Positions 36,251 to 44,751 of a DNA stretch of 51,463 nt are shown here, piece by piece. How positions within the stretch are numbered: position 1 is the stretch's first letter; each line of letters opens with the position of its first letter. The position numbers were made by a program, and so were the translations under genes. This stretch comes from a bacterium (GTDB lineage Bacteria; Desulfobacterota; Desulfobulbia; Desulfobulbales; Desulfobulbaceae), in the NCBI GenBank assembly GCA_030538155.1, contig JAUNUN010000006.1:30684-82146 (forward strand), read 5' to 3'. The notes beneath the pieces are model-generated. The model was not told where the DNA came from. It did no database searches and saw only the letters and a program-made list of their open reading frames with translations.

Positions 36251-38384
36251 TGAATTGGTTAAAGCAGCCAATGCAATGCGGGATGCCGGTATTTCCGCGA
36301 AAGACTGGCATGGAAAGTTCAAAAAATTGCCCAAAGTCACAGCCAAGGAACCCTGTGTGCGAGTATGGCTGACCTCAGAAGGCCATATCCATGACTTGGA
36401 GATGTTGTCTCCTGATCTTGCATTGAAACTTCGAAAATTTGAACCAGATCTTGGCAAATCACTGCCAGGATTCAACGTCCAACCTCTTTTTCGTATAGTT
36501 AAAACTGATGATGAAATAAAAAAAGCGAGTAAGGGCAAGGCAGGAGAAAAATTAAAATCAGAGTGGATACAAGAATTCCTAAAAATCCCTGCTCACGAAC
36601 AGAAAAAAAATGATTTCTGGGATAAGACACGAGAAAGAATGAGACAATCATTTGGAAAAGTACGTGAAGAGCTTGAGCAACAGTGTGCTAAAAAGATCAT
36701 TTCAGGAGAAATAATTCAAACATTTTTTAAAGTTGTCAAAAAAATAGAAATAGATGTCTTCCAAAATCAATATTTCAATTGCCTATACCAAAAAATACTA
36801 GATGGTTCATTTCCTGGATTATTGTTATGCTATTTTGTTACCGAAGAAAAGAAGAAAAAGGAAGATCTTAATTCACGCATACCAGTACCAAAATTTTCTA
36901 TATTTCTAGATATTAGAAACTATACTGATTACCCAATAGGACACCCAGTAAGCATTGAACGAATAAACGACCTATTGAATAATAATGAATTAGAGCAAAT
37001 ATCATATAATAAATATAAAAATCTAGATGCCTATGGATTTCATAACCGCTCAGTGGGGAAAAAATTTGATGAAGTAATTTTACCATCTTTAGGTGGTGTA
37101 AAGATTCGTTCGCAAGTAAAGGCAGTTCCTGCCCAGTCCCGTTATGATCTGTGTGAAGAACAAACATTTCATGTAGGAGATGAAATACGAAAACGAACTA
37201 AACGTGCTTTGGAGTGGTTATCCACCAAAGAGCATGCAGGTAAAACGTATGGTGTTGCAGGTGACAAAGAATTGTTGTTTGCATACCCAAAAGTCCTTCC
37301 TAAAAAACAAATCCTCCTTACCCAATTTTTTGGGGTACATCTGCAAGATGATTCTTATCAAAGTGAAAACTCATTTGAGCGTATAGCTGCAAGTGTTCTT
37401 GAGAAATTAAAGGGATTTGGAATTGAAGGTACAGAAGCTGAAATTGAGATATTTTCGCTGCGAAAGATGGATAAAGCACGAACCAAAGTCGTATATTATC
37501 GTAACGTTACAGTAGCCGCACTAGAGAAGGCGTCTGCTGCGTGGCATGCAGGCTGTCAGAATGTTCCGGCTCTGAGTGCACTGAACTGGAGCAGAAACAA
37601 GAGTGAAAAAACTGGGAAATCGTATCCGGTTTCTGTCGAAGTAAAAACGCTTTTCCCTATTAAACTTCATCGTTATTTGAATGTAATCTGGAAACATGAC
37701 GGACAGCGAGCGGATACCGGCAAAAGCAAAGTCACAATATTTACGCCCACAGATGGTCTGCGCTTACTGTTAGACAGGCCAAACCACGCCTTGGCTGCAC
37801 ATATGCTATCGCACTTCATTCGGCATGCGCAGGGCTATTTTCTAACGTTATGCAGAGCAACAGGAAAAACCGAAGTGACATCGCTTCCTGATAAGGAATA
37901 CTATCTCGGTGTTTTAGGGCTGCTATTGTTTAACTTGGAGAACAAGAAGGAGGTTTTCATGAAGGAAAGCGCGTTTTTGTTAGGACGCTGTTTGCGGGTC
38001 GCCGACGAGATCCATCGTCTGTATTGCGAGGTGGTACGGAAAAAGGAATTTCCATCGCAGTTATGCGGTAGCTCTATGCTGGTTGGCATGATGGAGTCTC
38101 CGGCAACATCATTGAGCCAACTTGCCATGCGCTCAGCACCTTATGTGAAATGGGCGAGTGCATGCCGTGATAGTGAGAAAGTTAAATTGGTCCACTATTG
38201 GATGAGGCAATGGTCAGGTATTGCCGATCAGCTTCATTTGCTTGAATTGCCCAAACGTCTGACGCCGGAAGAGCGTGCTCAACTTTTTCTTGGTTATCTG
38301 TCTTCCTTTCCCAAGAACGAGAAACCAACAACAGAAGATCAACAAACTAACTACGAAATTGACAATAAAGGAGAATTGCAATGA
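36243..38384 (+). CDS. Divergent Cas8-like large subunit
   Basis: This 713-residue gene sits between cas5 and cas7, the slot of the Cascade large subunit (Cas8c/Csd1 in type I-C), which recognises the PAM. I do not recognise the usual Csd1 N-terminus; the protein begins MIDELVKAANAMRDAGISAK and is longer than the Csd1 proteins I know (roughly 570-600). The middle (about 36500-37150) is strongly AT-rich and Lys/Ile/Asn-rich, unlike either end. The C-terminal part (VLGLLLFNLENKKEVFMKES; LLGRCLRVADEIHRLY) resembles the helical region of Cas8c-like proteins. The start has GGAGG 5-6 nt upstream. The assignment rests mainly on position and this C-terminal resemblance. Confidence 0.72.
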   Translation: MIDELVKAANAMRDAGISAKDWHGKFKKLPKVTAKEPCVRVWLTSEGHIHDLEMLSPDLALKLRKFEPDLGKSLPGFNVQPLFRIVKTDDEIKKASKGKAGEKLKSEWIQEFLKIPAHEQKKNDFWDKTRERMRQSFGKVREELEQQCAKKIISGEIIQTFFKVVKKIEIDVFQNQYFNCLYQKILDGSFPGLLLCYFVTEEKKKKEDLNSRIPVPKFSIFLDIRNYTDYPIGHPVSIERINDLLNNNELEQISYNKYKNLDAYGFHNRSVGKKFDEVILPSLGGVKIRSQVKAVPAQSRYDLCEEQTFHVGDEIRKRTKRALEWLSTKEHAGKTYGVAGDKELLFAYPKVLPKKQILLTQFFGVHLQDDSYQSENSFERIAASVLEKLKGFGIEGTEAEIEIFSLRKMDKARTKVVYYRNVTVAALEKASAAWHAGCQNVPALSALNWSRNKSEKTGKSYPVSVEVKTLFPIKLHRYLNVIWKHDGQRADTGKSKVTIFTPTDGLRLLLDRPNHALAAHMLSHFIRHAQGYFLTLCRATGKTEVTSLPDKEYYLGVLGLLLFNLENKKEVFMKESAFLLGRCLRVADEIHRLYCEVVRKKEFPSQLCGSSMLVGMMESPATSLSQLAMRSAPYVKWASACRDSEKVKLVHYWMRQWSGIADQLHLLELPKRLTPEERAQLFLGYLSSFPKNEKPTTEDQQTNYEIDNKGELQ

Positions 38385-39262
38385 ATGATAACATGAAACG
38401 CGTGACTGGCTTGCTGATTATTGAAGCAGTAAACTCCAATCCTAATGGGAACCCTGACCAGGAAAGCGATCCCAGGGTGCGTGACAATGGTCAAGGAGAA
38501 ATATCACCAGTTTCATTCAAGCGTAAATTGCGTGATCTCATGGAGTTGACGGAAGGTCCCGTATTTCAAACTGTGACCCAAGGTCTTCAAAACGTACCAA
38601 TTGGCTACCAATTTGGAATTTTGGAATCGAGAGGGCGAGACCGGCAAACAATTTCCAAAGAAATGGGTGACAAGGCAAAATATGATGAAGACAAATTTCT
38701 GCAAAGTGATTTTGTGAAAAAATACTGGGATGCACGACTGTTCGGTAACACCTTCCTCGAAGATGGCGGAGCTAAAGGGTATATTAAGACGGGTATTGTT
38801 CAATTTGGCATGGGGTTGTCTCTTGCCCAGGTTATCATTCAACGGCACACAAACACAAACAAGGCAGGTGTTCAGGAAGGTAAAAATCAAGGTATGGCGC
38901 CGCTTGCCTACCGGGTAGTTCAGCACGGCGTTTACGTAATGCCATTTTTTATCAATCCCAGCCTGGCAAAAAAATCCGGCTGTAAGCCCTGCGATGTTGA
39001 AGTGCTGAAACGCTTGCTTCCTTACGCCTATGATCACACACGTTCTGCCATTCGTCCAGATATACGTATCCGCCACGCATGGTGGATAGAGCATAAAGAC
39101 GCATTGGGCAGTTGTCCGGACTATTTGTTGATTGATGCCCTGACACCGAAACGGAAAGGAGATGACCCCATGAGCCCCTCCACATCATGGGTAGACTACG
39201 AGCCAGTAGAGTTACCTGATGCGTTAAACCAAAAAGTTGAGTGCCGGGACCTAATGGCGTAA
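38381..39262 (+). CDS. cas7: Cas7 backbone subunit (Csd2/Csh2-like)
   Basis: This 293-residue RAMP protein forms the backbone along the crRNA. Family motifs are LLIIEAVNSNPNGNPDQESD, ISPVSFKRKLRDLME, KYWDARLFGNTF and YDHTRSAIRPDIRIRHAWWI. The ATG overlaps the cas8 stop (ATGA) and the stop overlaps the cas3 start (TAATG), so the four interference genes are translationally coupled. Confidence 0.93.
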   Translation: MNDNMKRVTGLLIIEAVNSNPNGNPDQESDPRVRDNGQGEISPVSFKRKLRDLMELTEGPVFQTVTQGLQNVPIGYQFGILESRGRDRQTISKEMGDKAKYDEDKFLQSDFVKKYWDARLFGNTFLEDGGAKGYIKTGIVQFGMGLSLAQVIIQRHTNTNKAGVQEGKNQGMAPLAYRVVQHGVYVMPFFINPSLAKKSGCKPCDVEVLKRLLPYAYDHTRSAIRPDIRIRHAWWIEHKDALGSCPDYLLIDALTPKRKGDDPMSPSTSWVDYEPVELPDALNQKVECRDLMA

Positions 39263-41469
39263 TGACAGCCCAATATCTCGCACGCAGTGCTGCAAACGAA
39301 AAAACACCGTCCCAAAGCTACCTCAACCATATTTGGCATGTATTGGTACGGGGACGATGCTATTTACGTAAAGTGCTGCTCTATGCAAGGGGTTGGGACG
39401 CCAAGACGGTTAAGCGTGTTTATGAGCTTGCCGCAGAATATCACGACCTCGGCAAGCTCGATGATGACAATCAAAAGACCTTGGCCCTGCCGTGGGATAA
39501 AAGGGTGGCGCGCTTGCCTCTTCCGCATGAAGATGCAGGCGTCTCCTACCTCATGTCACAGGAGTACTACCAATCCATGTTGTTGGTGTTTGCGCACCAT
39601 TCCGGACTTCCTGATTTAAACGAAATGGGTATTGGCAAGAAAGATTGGCGAGACAATAGAGCCAAAGAACGAGTGAATGGGTCGCTTTCAGTTTATTTGA
39701 CTCGTCATGAATCGAGTGTCCGGTCCAAGATTACACCTAAACAGTTGCAGAAGGGAGCATTGGCATTGCTCCCGCCAGATGTTCGTGTCCTCTTTTCTTG
39801 CTTAACCCACGCGGACCATGGCGACGCCGCTCGTGCGTCGCAAGGGGAACTGCAAAGATCAAAGCCGCCCAAGCTACGGGCGTCTGAACGCTTGGCGGCT
39901 TTGCGATGTTACGTGGACGGCCTAAGTTCAGGAGGAGAAGAAAGTGCACGTAACCAGTTACGCGCAGCTTTTTTTACCAGTTGTTTTGAAAGTCAACATG
40001 AAAGCGGCATTACTTTTTGTGATGCGCCGGTTGGTACCGGCAAAACCACGGCTATCATGGCAAATTTACTTGCAACGGCGGCTCGGCACAAACTACGAAG
40101 AATTTTTGTGATTCTACCCTTTACCAATATCATTACACAATCAGCGCAGGTTTATCGCAAGGCTTTACTCTTGCCTGGCGAACATGAGGAAGGCGTGGTT
40201 GCGGAAGTACATCATCGGGCCGATTTCGATGATGCGGCAAGCCGCAAACTCACCGCCCTGTGGGATGCTCCTATTGTGGTAACCACCGCTGTTGCCTTTT
40301 TTGAAACACTTGCATCGGCAAGGCCATCCACTCTGCGGCGTTTACAAAACTTCCCGGGGAGTGCTGTGTTTCTGGACGAAGCCCATGCCATGTTGCCAGC
40401 AAAATTACTGCCGTTGGCTTGGCAGTGGATTCAACATGCAGCCTCTGCATGGTCCTGTTATTGGATTTTAGCCTCCGGCTCGCTCTTTCATTTCTGGACC
40501 CTGAACGAATTCGGAACATCTGCTATCAGTCCCGTCAATGTCATACCGAATAACTGCCAAAAACAATTACAAACCTTTGAAAGTGACCGTATCCGTTATC
40601 GCTATAGACCTGAGTCAATGGATCTAAATGGGCTTGCCGCATGGTTGCGGCAATTGGATGGGCCTGTAATTGTTGTACTCAATACCGTGCATACCGCAGC
40701 GGCAGCGGCGAAAGTTGCAAGCGAAGTGTTCGGCGAGGGTAATATTTTACATCTTTCAACGTCATTGACGCCAAAAGACCGTGAAATCACTCTGGACGCA
40801 GTCAAAACGAGATTAAAACTCCAAGAACATACAAAATGGTGTCTGATAGCCACATCTTGCGTTGAAGCTGGAATGGACTTGTCGTTCAAAACCGGTGTGC
40901 GTGAACGGGCTTCGCTGCTTTCTCTGCTCCAACTTGCCGGACGTGTTAACCGCAATGCAGAATATGGAAAATCAGATGTGTGGACAGTAACGCTGGACGG
41001 AAACAGCACCAATGTAGTGAAACACCCGGCTTTCGATGTCTCTTCCCGTATTTTGGCCGATTTTTTTGCAGATGGGCGTACGATATCACCTGATTTATGT
41101 ACAGAAGCTATACGGCGAGAAATTCGCGAGAGCGGCAGCATTTCAGAGGAGTTGGTTAAGCAAGAAGGCATTTTTTCCTTCCAATTTGTGGAAACGAAAT
41201 TCAGGGTCATTGAAGATGATACACAATTAGCGGTTGTTGACCCGGCGCTGGTTCAACGCCTCAAAAACTTTGAAGATGTCTCATGGCGTGAAATTCAAAC
41301 CAATAGTATTCGCGTTCGTAAAAAGATTCTTGCAAAATTAGCCATCGAAGAATCCAGCAAATATCCAGGGGTTTGGCTGTGGAATGCAGAATATTCTTCA
41401 TTTCTTGGTTATATGGAAGCAGTGCTGAAATTAGAAAAAATGACTGCGGATGGCTGTGCAATTATTTGA
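39262..41469 (+). CDS. cas3: Cas3 nuclease-helicase
   Basis: This 735-residue enzyme degrades target DNA after Cascade binding. The N-terminal HD nuclease has YHDLGK (His61-Asp62), FAHHSG and LTHADHGD. The superfamily-2 helicase follows with Walker A APVGTGKTTA (around residues 255-264), DEAH (372-375), ASGSLFHF in place of the usual SAT motif, and QLAGRVNRN as motif VI. I chose the ATG at 39262, which overlaps the cas7 stop, over a GTG seven codons earlier. In canonical type I-C loci cas3 precedes cas5; here it follows cas7, which is unusual. Confidence 0.94.
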   Translation: MTAQYLARSAANEKTPSQSYLNHIWHVLVRGRCYLRKVLLYARGWDAKTVKRVYELAAEYHDLGKLDDDNQKTLALPWDKRVARLPLPHEDAGVSYLMSQEYYQSMLLVFAHHSGLPDLNEMGIGKKDWRDNRAKERVNGSLSVYLTRHESSVRSKITPKQLQKGALALLPPDVRVLFSCLTHADHGDAARASQGELQRSKPPKLRASERLAALRCYVDGLSSGGEESARNQLRAAFFTSCFESQHESGITFCDAPVGTGKTTAIMANLLATAARHKLRRIFVILPFTNIITQSAQVYRKALLLPGEHEEGVVAEVHHRADFDDAASRKLTALWDAPIVVTTAVAFFETLASARPSTLRRLQNFPGSAVFLDEAHAMLPAKLLPLAWQWIQHAASAWSCYWILASGSLFHFWTLNEFGTSAISPVNVIPNNCQKQLQTFESDRIRYRYRPESMDLNGLAAWLRQLDGPVIVVLNTVHTAAAAAKVASEVFGEGNILHLSTSLTPKDREITLDAVKTRLKLQEHTKWCLIATSCVEAGMDLSFKTGVRERASLLSLLQLAGRVNRNAEYGKSDVWTVTLDGNSTNVVKHPAFDVSSRILADFFADGRTISPDLCTEAIRREIRESGSISEELVKQEGIFSFQFVETKFRVIEDDTQLAVVDPALVQRLKNFEDVSWREIQTNSIRVRKKILAKLAIEESSKYPGVWLWNAEYSSFLGYMEAVLKLEKMTADGCAII

Positions 41470-41566
41470 AACAAAGGATACCGCGTAAATGTTACTGGTC
41501 ATTGTTTCAATGATTTCTATAAGACCAAAGTGATAAAACTCTGATGGTCCGATAAAAGGTACTAAT

Positions 41567-42562
41567 TTGAACAGTGATTCTGTTGTTTTCTAGCAAACGG
41601 AAGACGGCAAAATTACGCTGGATGTCCGGCTGCAGGAGGAGACTGTTTGGCTGACCCAGGCGCAAATGGTGAAACTGTTTCAGCGTGATAAGCGCACCAT
41701 CTCTGAGCATCTCCGCAATATTTTTAAAGAAGGAGAACTCATGGAAGCGGCAGTTGTCCGGAAATCCCGGATAACTGCCGCCGATGGGAAAAAGTACCTG
41801 ACAAGTCTCTACAACCTCGACGTCATCATCTCAGTCGGGTATCGCGTGAAATCGCAGCGCGGCACCCAGTTCCGCATTTGGGCCTCGTCGGTGCTCAAGG
41901 AGTATCTAGTTCAGGGGTATACCCTCAACCAGCGGCGCTTGGCCGAACAGGGTCTGGCCGAACTGCGCAGCGTGCTTGATCTCTTAACTGCCACGCTGGA
42001 ATACAACGAGCTCACCGATTCCACTGGCTTAACCCTGATAGATCTGGTGCGCCGCTACGAGCTCAGTTGGCAGTTGCTGCTCCAGTACGATGAAGACCGC
42101 CTTGAGATTCCATCCGGCCTCAAGCGGCAAGGGGCGCTTTACTTTGATCTGGCGCTGGTTCGCAAAGGCATAGCCTGCCTGCGCGAAGAACTGGCCGCAA
42201 ACGGTGAAGCCACCGAACTCTTCGGACGCGAGCGCGATGAAAGCCTGGCCGGCACTCTCGGCGCTATCCATCAAACCTTTGGTGGCTAAGATCTGTATCC
42301 CAGCGTCGAGGAAAAAGCGGCCCATCTGCTCTATTTCGTGATCAAGGATCACCCTTTTAACGACGGCAATAAACGCATCGGCTCCTTTCTCTTTCTGCTC
42401 TATTTACAGGAAAACGGCTTGATCGAAACCGTGCAAATCGACAACAAGGCCCTGGTTGCCCTGGCTTTATTGTTGGCGGCCTCTCACCCGGATCAAAAGC
42501 ATGTGCTCATCCGCCTGATTGTCAATTTGCTGAGCGATCCTGCCTCCTCCCGCCAGAAATAA
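41567..42562 (+). pseudogene. RhuM/Fic-family gene broken by two in-frame stops
   Basis: One continuous frame of 332 codons encodes a RhuM-type protein: VRLQEETVWLTQAQMVKLFQ, YNLDVIISVGYRVKSQRGTQ, then a Fic domain with HPFNDGNKRIGSFLF (core HPFxxGNxR). Two stops interrupt it: TAG at 41591-41593, where homologues usually have Tyr just before QTEDGK, and TAA at 42287-42289, where GGQDLYPS is expected. Both are explained by single-base changes (Tyr to amber, Gln to ochre). The likely original start is a TTG at 41567 or a lost ATG there. It has no known role in CRISPR and looks like cargo lodged between the interference and adaptation genes. Confidence 0.85.
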
Positions 42563-42578
42563 AGGAACGGCTGAAACA

Positions 42579-43247
42579 ATGGAACAGAGCGGAATAACTG
42601 CACCATTATCCTTGTCCGATCTGTACGACGAAGACGAATTAGTGATGATCTCCGCGCTCCAGCACTACCTGTATTGTCGCAGAAGGTGCGCATTGGTTCA
42701 TATTGAGCAGCAGTGGCAGGAAAACCTGTTCACCGCCGAGGGCCGTCTCATGCACGAGCGGGTGCACAAGCCGGGCGCAGAATCGCGGCGCAAGGTGCGG
42801 GTGGAATACAGCCTGTCTCTGCGTTCGTTGCGCCTGGGGCTGAGCGGTCAGGCCGACATTGTGGAGTTCCACCTTCAGGAAGACGGCTTTTGGTTGCCGC
42901 TGCCGGTGGAGTATAAACGCGGCCGCCCTAAAAAGGATGATACCGATCGGGTGCAGTTGTGCGCCCAGGCCTTGTGCCTGGAAGAGATGCTCAACTGTAC
43001 TGTGCCCGAGGGCGCGTTGTATTACGGCCAGAAACAGCGCCGCTACCCCGTAGTTTTTGACCAGACCCTGCGCCACAGCACGCAAACTGCGGCGGCTGCA
43101 CTGCACGAGCTGCTCCGCAGTGAGAAAACCCCAGGCCCGGAATTCGGGCCGAAATGCGGAAGCTGCTCCCTCTTGCCGCGCTGTCTGCCCACAGCGGCCT
43201 CTAAAAAAAGCGTGGCCACCTACCTCCACCGTATGGTCGCCCCATGA
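42579..43247 (+). CDS. cas4: Cas4 exonuclease (spacer acquisition)
   Basis: This 222-residue RecB-like nuclease trims prespacers and helps select those with the right PAM. The first iron-sulfur Cys lies in YLYCRRRCALVH and the C-terminal set in KCGSCSLLPRC. Nuclease motifs GQADIVEF, LPVEYKRGRPKK and DRVQLCAQALC are intact. Base composition returns to the GC-rich style of the chromosome here. AAGGAA lies upstream of the ATG. It overlaps cas1. Confidence 0.95.
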   Translation: MEQSGITAPLSLSDLYDEDELVMISALQHYLYCRRRCALVHIEQQWQENLFTAEGRLMHERVHKPGAESRRKVRVEYSLSLRSLRLGLSGQADIVEFHLQEDGFWLPLPVEYKRGRPKKDDTDRVQLCAQALCLEEMLNCTVPEGALYYGQKQRRYPVVFDQTLRHSTQTAAAALHELLRSEKTPGPEFGPKCGSCSLLPRCLPTAASKKSVATYLHRMVAP

Positions 43248-44272
43248 AAAAGCTGCTCAACACCCTCTTTGTCACCACCCAAGGCGCATACCTGGCCAAA
43301 GACGGCGAAACCGTGGCTGTGCGCATCGAGCAGAGCACAGCCCTGCGTGTGCCGGTGCATACACTTGCCTCTATCGTCTGTTTCGGCAATGTGGGCTGCA
43401 GCCCGTTTTTGTTGGGCATGTGTGGGGAACGCGGGGTAACGGTGAGCTTTCTTACCGAAAACGGGCGTTTTCTTGCCCGGGTGCAGGGTCCGGTAAGCGG
43501 CAATGTGCTCTTGCGGCGCGAGCAATACCGCCGGGCAGACGACCTGAGTGCATCTGCAGCGCTGGCCACGGCCTGTGTTCTCGGTAAAATTGCCAACTGC
43601 CGAACCGTGTTGCAGCGTGCTCTGCGCGATCACAGCGGCAAGCTGGATGAAGATGCCGTGCAGGCAGCGGTGGATCACCTCTTTGCCGCCCTGCGCAGCT
43701 TGCAGCAAAACCCAAATCTTGAGCAGGTACGCGGGATTGAAGGCGATGCGGCGCGCATCTATTTTCAGGCCCTGAACCACCTTATCCTGCGCGACAAAAA
43801 CGTGTTTTTTATGGATGGCCGCAACCGCAGGCCGCCGCTTGATCCGGTAAACTGTCTGCTCTCCTTTCTCTACACTCTGCTCCGGCACGATGTGAGTGGT
43901 GCTCTTGAAGGCGTTGGGCTCGATCCGGCCGTGGGTTTTCTCCACCGCGACCGGCCCGGCCGCCCCAGTTTAGCGCTGGATATTATGGAAGAATTTCGCC
44001 CCTTTGCCGACCGCATGGCGCTCTCGCTCATCAACCTTGGCCAGTTGCAGCCCCGCGATTTTTCCCAAAGCGGCAGCGGTTCCATAACCCTGAGCGATAC
44101 TGCCCGCAAAACCGTGCTGACCGCTTACCAGAAACGCAAGCAGGAGGAAATGAGGCATCCTTTTCTGGAAGAGAACATGGCCCTGGGCCTCTTTCCCCAT
44201 GTGCAGGCGCTCTTGCTGGCTCGGCACTTACGGGGCGATCTTGACGGCTATCCGCCGCTGCTCTGGAAATAG
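43244..44272 (+). CDS. cas1: Cas1 integrase
   Basis: This metal-dependent integrase inserts new spacers at the leader end. The catalytic residues are visible: Glu166 (QVRGIEGDAARIYF), His234 (AVGFLHRDRPGRPSL) and Asp246 (LALDIMEEFRPFADR). At 342 residues it is normal and of the I-C subfamily type. Its ATG overlaps the cas4 stop. Confidence 0.97.
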   Translation: MKKLLNTLFVTTQGAYLAKDGETVAVRIEQSTALRVPVHTLASIVCFGNVGCSPFLLGMCGERGVTVSFLTENGRFLARVQGPVSGNVLLRREQYRRADDLSASAALATACVLGKIANCRTVLQRALRDHSGKLDEDAVQAAVDHLFAALRSLQQNPNLEQVRGIEGDAARIYFQALNHLILRDKNVFFMDGRNRRPPLDPVNCLLSFLYTLLRHDVSGALEGVGLDPAVGFLHRDRPGRPSLALDIMEEFRPFADRMALSLINLGQLQPRDFSQSGSGSITLSDTARKTVLTAYQKRKQEEMRHPFLEENMALGLFPHVQALLLARHLRGDLDGYPPLLWK

Positions 44273-44281
44273 GAGGCTGTT

Positions 44282-44572
44282 ATGCTGGTGTTGGTCAGCT
44301 ACGATGTGCGCGTAAGCGATCCGGGCGGGGCCAAACGGCTGCGGCGGGTGGCCAAGGTTTGCCGCAACTATGGCCAACGGGTGCAGTATTCTGTATTTGA
44401 ATGCCTGGTGGATCCGGCCCAATGGGTGCTTTTGCGTGCACAGTTGGTCAGCGAAATAGATGAAGAGGCCGACAGCCTACGCTTTTATTTCCTTGGTGCC
44501 AACTGGCGCAAACGGGTTGAGCATGTTGGCGCCAAGCCGGGGATTGACCAGGAAGGATTGCTCCTCATCTAA
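44282..44572 (+). CDS. cas2: Cas2
   Basis: This 96-residue partner of Cas1 in spacer integration has the ferredoxin-like start MLVLVSYDVRVSDPGG with its conserved Asp, and NYGQRVQYSVFECLVDPAQW in the middle. AGGAGG lies 5 nt upstream. It ends 179 bp before the first repeat. Confidence 0.96.
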   Translation: MLVLVSYDVRVSDPGGAKRLRRVAKVCRNYGQRVQYSVFECLVDPAQWVLLRAQLVSEIDEEADSLRFYFLGANWRKRVEHVGAKPGIDQEGLLLI

Positions 44573-44751
44573 CGGTTTTGAAGTGGCGCGAAGCGCCGGT
44601 ACACAGAATTTGCCGGGAGCTTCGCGCTTCAGACTCTATCAGGGAAAAATGAACAAGGGACGGCTGAGGAGGTGATAGCTTTACCCTTGTATCCGCCTTT
44701 CGCGGATTGTGTCTTTTTTATTGTATGAATACGGCATCTTGCCGTGTAAGC
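44573..44751 (+). promoter_or_regulatory. CRISPR leader
   Basis: This 179-bp region lies between cas2 and the first repeat, on the side and orientation expected of the leader. It contains a GGCGC-GAA-GCGCC hairpin (44585-44597), an ATCCGC/GCGGAT stem followed by a T-run (44691-44717), and a perfect ACGGCA-TCT-TGCCGT inverted repeat (44731-44745) six bases ahead of the first repeat. Confidence 0.75.
44691..44717 (+). terminator. Terminator-like stem in the leader
   Basis: ATCCGC (44691-44696) pairs with GCGGAT (44702-44707) across CTTTC, followed by TGTGTCTTTTTT. It could end the cas transcript so that the array is transcribed from its own promoter downstream, or it could be a structural element of the leader. 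Confidence 0.5.

Noticed and set aside
41504..41511. GTTTCAAT after cas3, matching the reverse complement of the repeat's last eight bases
   Set aside because: Eight bases without the repeat stem are too few to call a repeat relic.
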